Shown piece by piece: positions 16,057-22,831 of a stretch of 36,160 nucleotides of DNA. Position 1 is the first letter of the stretch. The number at the start of each line of letters is the position of its first letter. Both the position numbers and the translations under genes were made by a program. The notes under the pieces are model-generated. The model saw only the letters and a list, made by a program, of their open reading frames with translations. It was not told the origin of the DNA and searched no databases. Origin of the DNA: Bacteroidota bacterium (GTDB lineage: Bacteria; Bacteroidota; Bacteroidia; JABEUT01); NCBI GenBank assembly GCA_013285655.1, contig JABDHI010000028.1, positions 1-36,160 on the forward strand, read 5' to 3'.

Positions 16057-16110
16057 TTGAAAGCTGCTGTAAATGAGCTTATTAATAGTGCTCCATTTAA
16101 ATAATTCTAT

Positions 16111-16118
16111 TACTTTTG
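16111..16118 (+). promoter_or_regulatory. -7 promoter box (TACTTTTG) of the beta-solenoid T9SS gene
   Basis: Exact TAnnTTTG match, 29 bp before the ATG at 16148; it rules out the in-frame upstream start near 16073. Confidence 0.5.
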
Positions 16119-16147
16119 CGCCCGGATTAGAAAAACATACCCATTTT

Positions 16148-17644
16148 ATGAAATTACTCAACAGCGCTTTGCTCGGCGTTATATTATTAATTGGTCTTTC
16201 TTCTAAGGCTACTACCTATACCTCGGTTGCCAATGGTAGTTGGTCTTCAAGTGCTACCTGGTCGCCTGCAGGGGTACCCGGCCAAAGCGATACTGTTATT
16301 TTGGCATCGCCCTATAAGGTTACTTCTTCTTCTGCGGATATAGCTATAGGTACTTTATCGGGTGGTATGCTTATTATTAATTCAGGTGCTAACCTAGATA
16401 TGGGCTTGCACGATCTTTCTTTTAGCCATAGCGCCACGCTTGAAAATGATGGTACCCTATCAGTATCTACCCTCGAACTTAACAGTGGTACATCACTTAC
16501 TAATTCGGGTATACTTACCGGCCATACCAGTATTACCCTTAGTACAACCGGTACTGTTATAAATTCGGGTACATTTAATACATCTGTTTTAACCTTAAAT
16601 AATTCAGTTTCATTTATTAATACCACAAGTGGTTCTGTTAATGCTACCACTTCTTTTACAACCAATACTAGTTCAGCATTTGTAAATAGTGGTTCCTTCA
16701 GCACAGGTAGTTTAACACTTGATGATGCTACCTTATTTACCAGCACCGGCTCGGTAACAGCAAGTTCACTTACCACCAATTCCACATCTTCGTTTACTGA
16801 TAAAGGTACTATGACGGTTTCAACCAGCATTACTATAAATGCTTCTTCCACTATAAGTGTCGCAAAATCAATTACACTTAATGATAAGGGTTCTTTTGAT
16901 GATTATTCATCAGCCGAATTAACTGATAATGGTGCGATACTTGTAACAGGTACGGCATCCTTTTATGGCGGTACTTCTATTTCGGGTTCGGGCTATTTAA
17001 CGGGTGGAGAGATTGCAAGCCCACATAATATTGCAATTTGGGGTGTACCTAAAACTTTTTTCCCTTGCCACAGTTGCACTATCCCCAATATTGCATTGCC
17101 AATAGAACTAATATCGTTTACGGCTGAATATACGAATGATGCCGTAGAGGTATTATGGTCGAGTGCAACTGAAGTAGATAACAACTACTATATCCTTAGC
17201 CGCAGTACCGATGGTGTAAACTACGATGTTATTGCTACCATTAAAGGAGCAGGACAATCTTCAACCCGTCGCGACTATACCTATGCCGACCAAACTGCAA
17301 GCAGTGGTGTAAACTATTACAGGCTGCAACAAACCGATTTTGACGGAACTACGGCTTTTTTAGGAACTACTGCGGCAACTATAACATTGCCTGCTAAAGA
17401 AGTAAAGGTATTTCCTAATCCCGCAAAAAGCAATTGCGTAGTTTCTTTCAGTGATGAGGTGCAAGAAAACTTCCAGGTAACCGTTTACGATTGCACCGGC
17501 CGCCAGGTACAATCGATGGATATACAAACCACCAAAGGAGAAAACAATATTGAACTGAATACTTCTGCTCTATCAGCAGGTATGTACTTTGTTACATTGC
17601 CTGTTAATGGTTCTGTACTTAAAGCCAGGGTAGTTAAGTACTAA
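16148..17644 (+). CDS. T9SS-secreted beta-solenoid-like surface protein
   Basis: 498 aa from the ATG at 16148. Signal peptide MKLLNSALLGVILLIGLSSKA. Residues about 25-290 are a Ser/Thr/Asn-rich repeat of roughly 20-residue turns (LTNSGILTGHTSITL; INSGTFNTSVLTL; VNSGSFSTGSLTL; DKGTMTVSTSITI), as expected of a right-handed beta-solenoid. A linker domain typical of T9SS cargo follows, from LPIELISFTAEYTNDAVEVL to VNYYRLQQTDFDG. The type A sorting tail covers the last 80 residues (VKVFPNPAKSNCVVSF ... SALSAGMYFVTLPVNG). It is therefore exported by Sec and then by T9SS to the surface. It could bind polysaccharide; no catalytic motif is seen. Confidence 0.85.
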   Translation: MKLLNSALLGVILLIGLSSKATTYTSVANGSWSSSATWSPAGVPGQSDTVILASPYKVTSSSADIAIGTLSGGMLIINSGANLDMGLHDLSFSHSATLENDGTLSVSTLELNSGTSLTNSGILTGHTSITLSTTGTVINSGTFNTSVLTLNNSVSFINTTSGSVNATTSFTTNTSSAFVNSGSFSTGSLTLDDATLFTSTGSVTASSLTTNSTSSFTDKGTMTVSTSITINASSTISVAKSITLNDKGSFDDYSSAELTDNGAILVTGTASFYGGTSISGSGYLTGGEIASPHNIAIWGVPKTFFPCHSCTIPNIALPIELISFTAEYTNDAVEVLWSSATEVDNNYYILSRSTDGVNYDVIATIKGAGQSSTRRDYTYADQTASSGVNYYRLQQTDFDGTTAFLGTTAATITLPAKEVKVFPNPAKSNCVVSFSDEVQENFQVTVYDCTGRQVQSMDIQTTKGENNIELNTSALSAGMYFVTLPVNGSVLKARVVKY

Positions 17645-17666
17645 AAGCCAGATACATTAAATTGCC

Positions 17667-17705
17667 AGAGATTCCTCATTCCGCTGCGCTACATTCGGAA
17701 TGACA
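17667..17705 (-). repeat. REP element (reverse) between the T9SS gene and the GIY-YIG gene
   Basis: GAGATTCCTCATTCCGCTGC then GCTACATTCGGAATGACA. A partial forward partner, GTGTAGTGAAGGATCCCT, lies about 30 bp to the right. Confidence 0.65.
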
Positions 17706-17778
17706 TGTATATTGAGTCTTGGAAGAGAAAGTGTAGTGAAGGATCCCTGAATGGAAATTTATGAATCTGAAAATTTTC

Positions 17779-18108
17779 TCAGTCCGGTTCTTTTTTAGGC
17801 GAAGCGAGAATCTCTATTTTCCCATTACCATATAAATCAAGCCAATTAGGGTTAACTTGATTAATTAGGCTGTTTTTCTTTGCTCGAGAATAACCCTTTA
17901 GTTGTTTCTCTCTATTTATTGCTAAATCAACAAAGTCAAACATTTCATAATAAACTAATCTATCCGCATTATACTTTTCAGTAAATCCTTTAATTAGTTT
18001 GTTTTTATGTTCAAAACAACGCCTCGATAAGTCATTCGTAACTCCTATATAAAGTACAGTATGTATTTTATTAGTGAGAATGTAGATATAATATGAATGT
18101 ATTTTCAG
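17779..18108 (-). CDS. Small GIY-YIG nuclease, no ATG/GTG/TTG start (probable CTG start or lost start)
   Basis: 109 open codons from CTG (18106-18108) to TGA, in frame throughout. The domain is complete: YYIYILTNKIHTVLYIGVTN (GIY-YIG core), DLSRRCFEHK with the conserved Arg, YYEMFDFVDLAINREKQLKG with the catalytic-region Glu, and a C-terminal NPNWLDLYGNGK. The first residues (KIHSYYIYIL) are where family members normally start, one codon after Met; here that codon is CTG. The nearest in-frame ATG would delete half the domain. Upstream, a TAA closes the frame five codons before the CTG. The last codons (EILASPKK) are written in REP sequence (GAAGCGAGAATCTC, 17801-17814, plus strand). The gene sits between REP clusters. 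It may be expressed from CTG, or be a very recent pseudogene. Confidence 0.75.
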   Translation of the reverse strand: MKIHSYYIYILTNKIHTVLYIGVTNDLSRRCFEHKNKLIKGFTEKYNADRLVYYEMFDFVDLAINREKQLKGYSRAKKNSLINQVNPNWLDLYGNGKIEILASPKKEPD

Positions 18109-18203
18109 AGAATTTTGAGTTTAATATTTGGCAAAAATAATAACAAATGAATAATGCTTTTATTGACTATAGCCAGTAAGTTTATTCTATGCATTTGTAA
18201 CAG

Positions 18204-18231
18204 TGATCCCTCACTGCGTTCGGGATGACAG
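18204..18231 (-). repeat. REP element (reverse) of composite 2
   Basis: GATCCCTCACTGCGTTCGGG then ATGACAG; faces the forward REP at 18312-18350 across a hairpin. Confidence 0.68.
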
Positions 18232-18247
18232 TGGTTGCTTTTTAACA

Positions 18248-18292
18248 GGGGAGAGGGTGTGGCGCGGCAAAGCCGCGCCACACCCTCTCCCC
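18248..18292. repeat. Perfect 21-bp GC-rich hairpin inside REP composite 2
   Basis: The 21-base left arm (18248-18268, starting GGGGAGAGGGTGTGGCGCGG) pairs perfectly with 18272-18292 around AAA. Same architecture as 15892-15930 but a different stem sequence; only the GGCGCGGC/GCCGCGCC-type tip is similar. The 421-bp gap 18109-18529 holds composite 2, an extra REP and the next promoter; no gene is seen. Confidence 0.82.
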
Positions 18293-18311
18293 CCCCCAAA
18301 GCCACAAAGCT

Positions 18312-18350
18312 TTGTCATTCCGAATGTAGCGCAGCGAAATGAGGAATCTC
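18312..18350 (+). repeat. REP element (forward) of composite 2
   Basis: TTGTCATTCCGAATGTAGCG then CAGCGAAATGAGGAATCTC. Confidence 0.7.
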
Positions 18351-18371
18351 TTTCCGGTGTCTCTTCTCTCT

Positions 18372-18410
18372 CTCATCCTGAACGAAATGAAGTGCGGTGA
18401 GGAATCTCGG
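18372..18410 (+). repeat. Additional forward REP element
   Basis: TCATCCTGAACGAAATG ... GTGAGGAATCTCGG, a divergent copy in tandem with 18312-18350. Confidence 0.6.
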
Positions 18411-18476
18411 GTTGTTTGTTATTTTTCCAAGCAAAATGCAAAACCCAATTCTTTGTTAATCAAAAGTTAATGTTTA

Positions 18477-18506
18477 TTGCGTGGCAAATAAATAACTACA
18501 TCTTTA
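18477..18506 (+). promoter_or_regulatory. Promoter: TTG - 19 bp - CATCTTTA
   Basis: The best paired -33/-7 promoter in the window: TTG at 18477-18479 and a TAnnTTTG-like CATCTTTA at 18499-18506 with 19-bp spacing. The leader to the ATG at 18530 would be about 18 nt. Confidence 0.4.
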
Positions 18507-18529
18507 CCGCCATAAATTAATCTACCATT

Positions 18530-19219
18530 ATGAAAAGGAAATTTACTCTGCTGTTATGCCTGGCAATTGTTGCGCTAACTGTAACTGCTCAAAAACACAA
18601 TTTAGAAAGTACCCTACGGGTGCTTAAATTTCAACAGGACAGTACACTGCGTGCTAAAATACATGCCGATTCGGCCAAGGTGAATAAAAGCTTTGCTGAG
18701 AAAATAAGATGGGCCAAGTTGCAAGATGGTGAGATATACCCTGTGCTTAATGCCGGAATATATTCGGGTGTTGTGCCTGTTAAAGACCCGACAGAAGTGC
18801 CTGATACAACACAAGAGTATAAATTGTTATTTGAAGTAACCTCAAGCAATCCTGATTCTACTGCCGGAGAAATAAATACAAGCCTGGTAGAGGTAGCACG
18901 TGTTATTAACCTGCATGTTGCATCAGGTGTGCCGCTGAAAAAAATACGCGTAGTAATAGTAATGCACGGTGGCGGAATACGCATAGTAACTGACAATACC
19001 ACATATAAAGAGCATTTTAAAACCAATAACCCTAACATTAAACTAATAGACCAGTTAAGTGCGCTGGGTGCAAGATTTATTGTATGCGGTCAGTCAGTGG
19101 CCTATGCTAATATAAAAAGAGAAGCCTTTCTGCCACAGGTTAAAGTATCGTTAACGGCACAAACCGTATTAACCAATTACCAGCTTAAAGGCTACGTAAA
19201 GAATACAATACAAAACTAG
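18530..19219 (+). CDS. Secreted DsrE/DsrF-like family protein
   Basis: 229 aa. The signal peptide is probably cut after TVTA (residue 20), so it is periplasmic. The DsrE-like fold occupies about residues 97-225: YKLLFEVTS, VARVINLHVASGVPLKKIRVVIVMHGGG (the strand-loop that carries HG-P in relatives), and LGARFIVCGQSVAYANI with Cys186 in the position of the sulfur-carrying cysteine. Cytoplasmic DsrE proteins relay sulfur; the exported branch in Bacteroidota has no defined role. Residues 25-90 are a charged, probably helical, unassigned domain. A promoter lies directly upstream; the SDR gene converges on it. Confidence 0.85.
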   Translation: MKRKFTLLLCLAIVALTVTAQKHNLESTLRVLKFQQDSTLRAKIHADSAKVNKSFAEKIRWAKLQDGEIYPVLNAGIYSGVVPVKDPTEVPDTTQEYKLLFEVTSSNPDSTAGEINTSLVEVARVINLHVASGVPLKKIRVVIVMHGGGIRIVTDNTTYKEHFKTNNPNIKLIDQLSALGARFIVCGQSVAYANIKREAFLPQVKVSLTAQTVLTNYQLKGYVKNTIQN

Positions 19220-19267
19220 CCGACAGTCGTTAGTCAAGAGTCGTGAGTAAGCGAATAGGAGCGAGGG

Positions 19268-20083
19268 CTACTTGATAAGCTTAAGGCTCTCTTCCCAAAG
19301 GCGTGAAGCTGCGGCTGCATCGTAGTTTACTTTTTCTTTATACGATGAATTGGCTGCTTTTGTAAATGAATAACCTGAATAAGTTACTGAAGGATCGCTG
19401 GCAAGGTAAGTGAATTTCTTCGCAGCCTCTTTAGGTGTTTTGCCCATAACGTTTACGGCAAACTTTAAAAGAAAGTTCGAATCGCGGGCAATACCTGTTT
19501 TGGCTAAGCCTACGTGGCCAATATTCATCACCATACCACTATCGGCATAGCGCCTTGCAAATTCCTCGGTAAACAGATAGTTGGCATACATGCACTGGCC
19601 CATAGCCTTGAACATGCTAAAGTTGTTCTTAAGTGGCAGGTCATCGAAAAATATTTGAGCATTCTTTATTTTGGTAGCGCCTACATGTATTATTTTGGCT
19701 TTGCCCTTTTGTAATTCAGGTAATAAGTATTGTGTAATTGCAAAACGGCTTAAGTATTGTATGGCAAACATACTTTCTAATCCATCGGCAGTTTCCACAC
19801 GATCTGGGAAAATAACGCCGGTTGATAATACCAATGAATCTATAGAATCTGTTTTGGCTTTAATGCTTGCAGCTACATCTTTCATACCTTTTATGGTAGA
19901 TATATCTCCCACTATATAATCAACATGATCATTACCCGAAGCTGTTTTTATTTCAACGTTAGCTTGTTTGGTTTTTTCAGCATCGCGGCCATGTATAATA
20001 ACATGGTAGTTTTCTTTTGCCAATGCAATAGCTACTTCTTTGCCAATGCCGCTGTTGCCTCCGGTAATAACTGCTGTTTTCAT
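19268..20083 (-). CDS. Short-chain dehydrogenase/reductase family protein with lost catalytic residues
   Basis: 271 aa Rossmann protein. The nucleotide-binding part is intact: AVITGGNSGIGKEVAIALAK (4-23), HGRD (31-34) for the adenosine ribose, and GDIS (59-62). The catalytic part is not. Where retinol-dehydrogenase-like SDRs read YGQSKLAN, this one reads MGQCMYAN, so Tyr and Lys become Met161 and Met165. The catalytic-Ser segment VSS reads VGA (134-136). The usual NNAG reads LSTG (86-89). It may be a cofactor-binding or regulatory paralogue, or use another residue. Stand-alone gene facing a gap with candidate RNAs. Confidence 0.85.
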   Translation of the reverse strand: MKTAVITGGNSGIGKEVAIALAKENYHVIIHGRDAEKTKQANVEIKTASGNDHVDYIVGDISTIKGMKDVAASIKAKTDSIDSLVLSTGVIFPDRVETADGLESMFAIQYLSRFAITQYLLPELQKGKAKIIHVGATKIKNAQIFFDDLPLKNNFSMFKAMGQCMYANYLFTEEFARRYADSGMVMNIGHVGLAKTGIARDSNFLLKFAVNVMGKTPKEAAKKFTYLASDPSVTYSGYSFTKAANSSYKEKVNYDAAAASRLWEESLKLIK

Positions 20084-20169
20084 GTATAGTTTAATAATGG
20101 GTTTGATTCTAAAAGACGTATTACGGACTAAATTACTTTAAATAATGAGGCAGAAGGGGAGCAATAAAT

Positions 20170-20298
20170 AAAAAACCCCTGCAACCTGGTAGTAAGCGCA
20201 GGTGTGCAAGGGTTCGCTACAGGTATCGGAGTACCTGTTATTTGGAAATATATTCATCTTTACGATGCGGGGTTTAAACCCATGTATAAGAACTATTC
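20170..20298 (-). ncRNA. Candidate small structured RNA ending in an intrinsic terminator
   Basis: On the minus strand a -7 box (TACTTTTG, 20312-20305) is followed by about 129 nt with no ORF and several strong local structures: GGGTTTAAACCC; CATC-GTAAA-GATG (20267-20255); ACAGGTA / TACCTGT with a 6-nt loop (20238-20219); and a final two-part stem. The last stem pairs AACCCTTGCA with TGCAGGGGTT and, inside, ACCTG with CAGGT, and runs straight into TTTTTTATTTATT. That is a complete intrinsic terminator with no gene in front of it, the usual mark of an sRNA. I could not match it to tmRNA, RNase P RNA, SRP RNA or a riboswitch I know. 6S-like RNA remains possible. Confidence 0.5.
20174..20214 (-). 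terminator. Intrinsic terminator of the candidate sRNA
   Basis: Ten-bp outer stem with one G-T pair, five-bp inner stem, one bulged base, then six T on the minus strand. It could alternatively help end transcripts reading leftward toward the SDR gene. Confidence 0.7.
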
Positions 20299-20304
20299 TG
20301 AAAC

Positions 20305-20312
20305 CAAAAGTA
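20305..20312 (-). promoter_or_regulatory. -7 box (TACTTTTG) in front of the candidate sRNA
   Basis: Exact TAnnTTTG match; another, TATTTTTG, lies just upstream. No clear -33 box. Confidence 0.35.
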
Positions 20313-20518
20313 CAGCCAAAAATAGGGTAGAGGTAATTTTTTTCTGTTAACATATTGAATGCAACGGTAAACTTTTGAAAATTTGGGATGAACAAAGCCT
20401 ATTAGTTGCATCAGTTTTATCTGGGTAGTCTTGTTGTGTTTACGCGGTTGTTATATGGCAAAATTCGACCTGTTTAAAACTATTCGCTTAAATGTTTACT
20501 ATATGTAATATATGGTTG

Positions 20519-20526
20519 TAGTTTTG
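20519..20526 (+). promoter_or_regulatory. -7 box (TAGTTTTG) in front of the hairpin element and holin gene
   Basis: Exact TAnnTTTG match; the start site would be near 20532, just before the 20540-20619 stem. Confidence 0.4.
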
Positions 20527-20539
20527 CATTTGTAAATAA

Positions 20540-20619
20540 GATATGCTTCCGGGCAGGGCAATTGTCCAAAATATAATAGAGTTGTTCTCATAACAGTGTG
20601 GTTCCTGCCCGGGCGTATC
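20540..20619 (+). ncRNA. Candidate structured RNA element (long stem) in the holin leader
   Basis: GATATGC (20540-20546) pairs with GCGTATC (20613-20619, one wobble), and after a TT bulge CCGGGCAGG pairs perfectly with CCTGCCCGG (20604-20612). That makes 16 bp closing a 46-nt apical part with a possible GAG-TTGTT-CTC hairpin. It lies between a promoter box and the holin ATG. Its size is tRNA-like, but the second stem is nested rather than cloverleaf, so it is not a tRNA. Confidence 0.42.
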
Positions 20620-20628
20620 CGAAATCTT

Positions 20629-20697
20629 AATTGTGAATGGTAAATGGTGAATTGTAAATTCACCCGTTCACAATTTACAACTCACAATTCACAATTA
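20629..20697. repeat. AATTGTGAAT-type palindromic repeat abutting the holin start codon
   Basis: Left arm AATTGTGAATGGTAAATGG... and right arm ending CTCACAATTCACAATT form an imperfect inverted repeat of about 70 bp. It ends 2 bp before the ATG at 20700 and would fold over the ribosome-binding region. Confidence 0.6.
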
Positions 20698-20699
20698 AT

Positions 20700-21176
20700 A
20701 TGGGCTTACTTATCAATTTAAATCCGGTTTCAGCAATAAGCAAAGCCATTTTTGGCGATAAAGGCCTTACAGGCGGAGTTATGAATGTGTTGGAAGATAC
20801 GGGAGTAGTTACCACACCCGAAGCCAAACAAAAAGCACAAGAAGCGCTTTATAACTATGAGTTACAGATGCGCGATAAGGATAACGATGTTATAAAAGCT
20901 GTGAACGATACTATGCAAACCGAAGCCAAAAGCGAACATTGGTTACAATGGAGCTGGAGGCCGATCGTAGGTATAACCTTTTCGGCAGTTATAATAAACA
21001 ACTACATATTACTGCCATACTTTGCCAAAGCAGGTTTGCAATCCATCAATATCCCTTCTGAAATGTGGAACGCTATGCTCATTATATTAGGTGTGGCTGC
21101 CGGTACCCGTGGATGGGAGAAAATAGTGAGTGCATCTTCAATAAAGAGCTCTGAACAGGTTACAGAAAAGAAGTAA
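20700..21176 (+). CDS. Orphan phage-type holin, 3-TM (GTA_holin_3TM-like) family
   Basis: 158 aa. A soluble N-terminal half with AEAKSEHWLQWSWRPIVG (about 79-96) is the family's signature approach to the membrane. Hydrophobic segments follow at about 96-111 and 125-138, ending in AAGTRGWEKI, and then a charged tail. In phages and gene transfer agents such proteins open the inner membrane for release. No endolysin, capsid or other phage gene is near, so this is a stray, domesticated or independently regulated holin. Its 5' region combines a promoter box, a long RNA stem and a palindromic repeat touching the start codon, which suggests tight translational control. Confidence 0.75.
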   Translation: MGLLINLNPVSAISKAIFGDKGLTGGVMNVLEDTGVVTTPEAKQKAQEALYNYELQMRDKDNDVIKAVNDTMQTEAKSEHWLQWSWRPIVGITFSAVIINNYILLPYFAKAGLQSINIPSEMWNAMLIILGVAAGTRGWEKIVSASSIKSSEQVTEKK

Positions 21177-21389
21177 AACTATATAATTGAAGGAGAAAAA
21201 TGGAATTGTAAACTATTGTTAATAAGGTTATTAAGAGCTTAAATTAGAGTTTTCTAATAACTGACCTAAGTCATTTTTTATTTTTTGTCAAAAATAGCCC
21301 TTGATATTCAGTCTTTTTGAGCCGACTTAACCCTTGTTATTTCAAACCTATAGGGTTTATTATATCTTTAAGGCACGAAAAGCGATGAT

Positions 21390-22328
21390 TTGAGAGATAT
21401 ACGTATTTTTTTGTTTCATAGGGTATCGGGGAATAAGGAAAACTGGACGCACGCCACTCATGTTTCTATATTTGAGAAGTGTATAAAGTATATTATCGCT
21501 AACTATACCGTAAAAACTGTTGAAGAATGTCTCGCCGTAAAAGGTAGTTTACTTCATGGTAAGGCCAAGCCACTTGCATGCATTACTTTTGATGATGGGT
21601 TTAAGGACAACATAATTTATGCTTTGCCAATTTTAGAAAAGTATAAGTGTCCTGCTTCTTTTTATATGATAACCGGATGTATTGACAAGGGCCTTCCGAC
21701 ATGGCCGCATCTTTACAGTAATATTTTCGAGAATACCCGGAAAATGAAACTCGTTATTAATTTACCTGAATTAGGTATTAATGTTGATAAGCATTTTAAA
21801 TCAACACTCGAGAGAATTCAATTTGGTATTGATCTGGTTAAAAAAATAAGATTTGTTCCTCCACAAGATGCTGAAACGATATTGGATATTGTAAAGCAAA
21901 ATTTTAACGATGTTGAGGATCCGCATAATATGATGATGACATGGACAGAGGTAAAACAATTATGTGAATCCGGATATCCTATCGGTTCGCATACACATAC
22001 CCATCTGAAACTTACTGCAGTTAAAGATGATGAGCAATTAAAATATGAAATGGTTCATTCGGGCGAAAGGATAAAAGAATTATGTGGGAAGTTTCCTGCT
22101 GCAATTGCTTACCCGTTCGGGCTTACTGATGAGAGGGTAACGAAAATTGCACACGATGCCGGGTATAAATATGGTCTCACTGTTGGCCAGCGTGCCTACA
22201 ATCCGGGTCTCGATATAAATTTAATGGCTGTTCCGCGCGTTGATATTTATGCTGAAAGAAGCTGGCTGAAAACTAACTTACGTATTACCGGCCATATTGA
22301 AACAATAAAAAAAATTGTAGGTAGGTAG
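21390..22328 (+). CDS. Polysaccharide deacetylase (CE4/NodB family), TTG start
   Basis: 312 aa. NodB motifs: TFDDG (66-70, catalytic-base and metal Asp); SHTHTHLKL, with His201 and His205 as metal ligands; AYPFG (about 240-244) in place of the motif 3 RxPY/FG; and a late AVPRVDIY. Metal-dependent removal of N- or O-acetyl groups from a polysaccharide or glycan intermediate is expected. No signal peptide is seen, so it may act in the cytoplasm or on a lipid-linked precursor. TTG at 21390 is the only plausible start: the frame is closed by TAA seven codons upstream and the next Met is residue 93. A TATCTTTA box at 21363-21370 may be its promoter. Confidence 0.85.
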   Translation: MRDIRIFLFHRVSGNKENWTHATHVSIFEKCIKYIIANYTVKTVEECLAVKGSLLHGKAKPLACITFDDGFKDNIIYALPILEKYKCPASFYMITGCIDKGLPTWPHLYSNIFENTRKMKLVINLPELGINVDKHFKSTLERIQFGIDLVKKIRFVPPQDAETILDIVKQNFNDVEDPHNMMMTWTEVKQLCESGYPIGSHTHTHLKLTAVKDDEQLKYEMVHSGERIKELCGKFPAAIAYPFGLTDERVTKIAHDAGYKYGLTVGQRAYNPGLDINLMAVPRVDIYAERSWLKTNLRITGHIETIKKIVGR

Positions 22329-22331
22329 TCT

Positions 22332-22808
22332 TTATTGTTTAGGCACTATTTTAACTCCTGTCTTTTTATTTCCGTGTAACATCAGGCATATAAAGTAAGT
22401 GGTTTCTCTTATACTGTAATGAATCTCGGTTCCATTAGCTGGCCTAACGTTCCAATGCCTGTCATTAGCTGTAAAATCTATCAATACTTTGGCGGTGGCA
22501 AAATTGGGTTCAGTAATAACAAGTTTGTATTTGCCATAAGGCAAATTAAATGCAGGGCAATAACCGCTTTCATCGGTATAAAAATTTCTTAAAAAAATAG
22601 TATCACTGTATACGCTAACCATTACATTTCCCAACGAATTACAATCGGGTTGGCCGCTTAAGTCTAAGGCATTACCATCCTGAGGGCAGTTACACGAACC
22701 AGTTGTGTCTAAAGCCTGTGCACGCACATGCACACTGTATGTGCGCACTTGTTGGGCCCATAATAAACCTGGGGCGCATAGTAAAACAATGAGTATCAGT
22801 TTTTTCAC
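22332..22808 (-). CDS. Small secreted protein, possibly with a carboxypeptidase-regulatory-like fold
   Basis: 158 aa. The signal peptide MKKLILIVLLCAPGLLWAQ is probably cut after Ala18. The mature part has four cysteines in two-residue-spaced or loop contexts (CNCPQDG; DCNSLGN; GYCPAFN) and the FYTDESGYCPAFNLPYGKYKLVI pattern, which resembles a carboxypeptidase-regulatory or prealbumin-like beta sandwich. No firm family. Its stop lies 3 bp from the stop of the convergent deacetylase gene, with no terminator between them. Confidence 0.7.
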   Translation of the reverse strand: MKKLILIVLLCAPGLLWAQQVRTYSVHVRAQALDTTGSCNCPQDGNALDLSGQPDCNSLGNVMVSVYSDTIFLRNFYTDESGYCPAFNLPYGKYKLVITEPNFATAKVLIDFTANDRHWNVRPANGTEIHYSIRETTYFICLMLHGNKKTGVKIVPKQ

Positions 22809-22831
22809 ATAGTAAAGGTAACTCTTAATGT

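Noticed and set aside
16312-16851. Long open frame antisense to the beta-solenoid T9SS gene
   Set aside because: It is a by-product of the Ser/Thr/Asn-rich repeats on the other strand; its composition (Val/Leu/Glu-rich with no motifs) mirrors that bias.
18105-18305. Open frame of 66 codons on the minus strand across the REP composite 2 hairpin
   Set aside because: It encodes the HPERSEGS-type peptide typical of translated REP DNA and a palindromic hairpin; no domain and no ribosome site. It ends exactly at the GIY-YIG start but in another frame.
17667-18410. CRISPR array
   Set aside because: The repeated units are palindromic REPs in mixed orientations with irregular spacing and no uniform spacers; no cas genes are present.
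19202-19260. AGTCGTTAGTC-type short repeat as a regulatory site
   Set aside because: The same motif occurs near 10470-10490 and 10560 with no common gene context; it looks like another low-complexity intergenic repeat.
20138-20395. Minus-strand open frame of 85 codons in the gap after the SDR gene
   Set aside because: It spans the candidate sRNA and its terminator, shows no family features and has unusual codon content; a structured RNA explains the region better.
20540-20619. tRNA-like gene
   Set aside because: The 7-bp outer stem and 80-nt size look tRNA-like, but the second stem is stacked inside the first instead of forming D, anticodon and T arms, and no TTCGA T-loop is present.
21177-21389. 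Short coding genes between the holin and deacetylase genes
   Set aside because: The only ATG-led frames are of a few codons; the region is AT-rich and probably promoter DNA.
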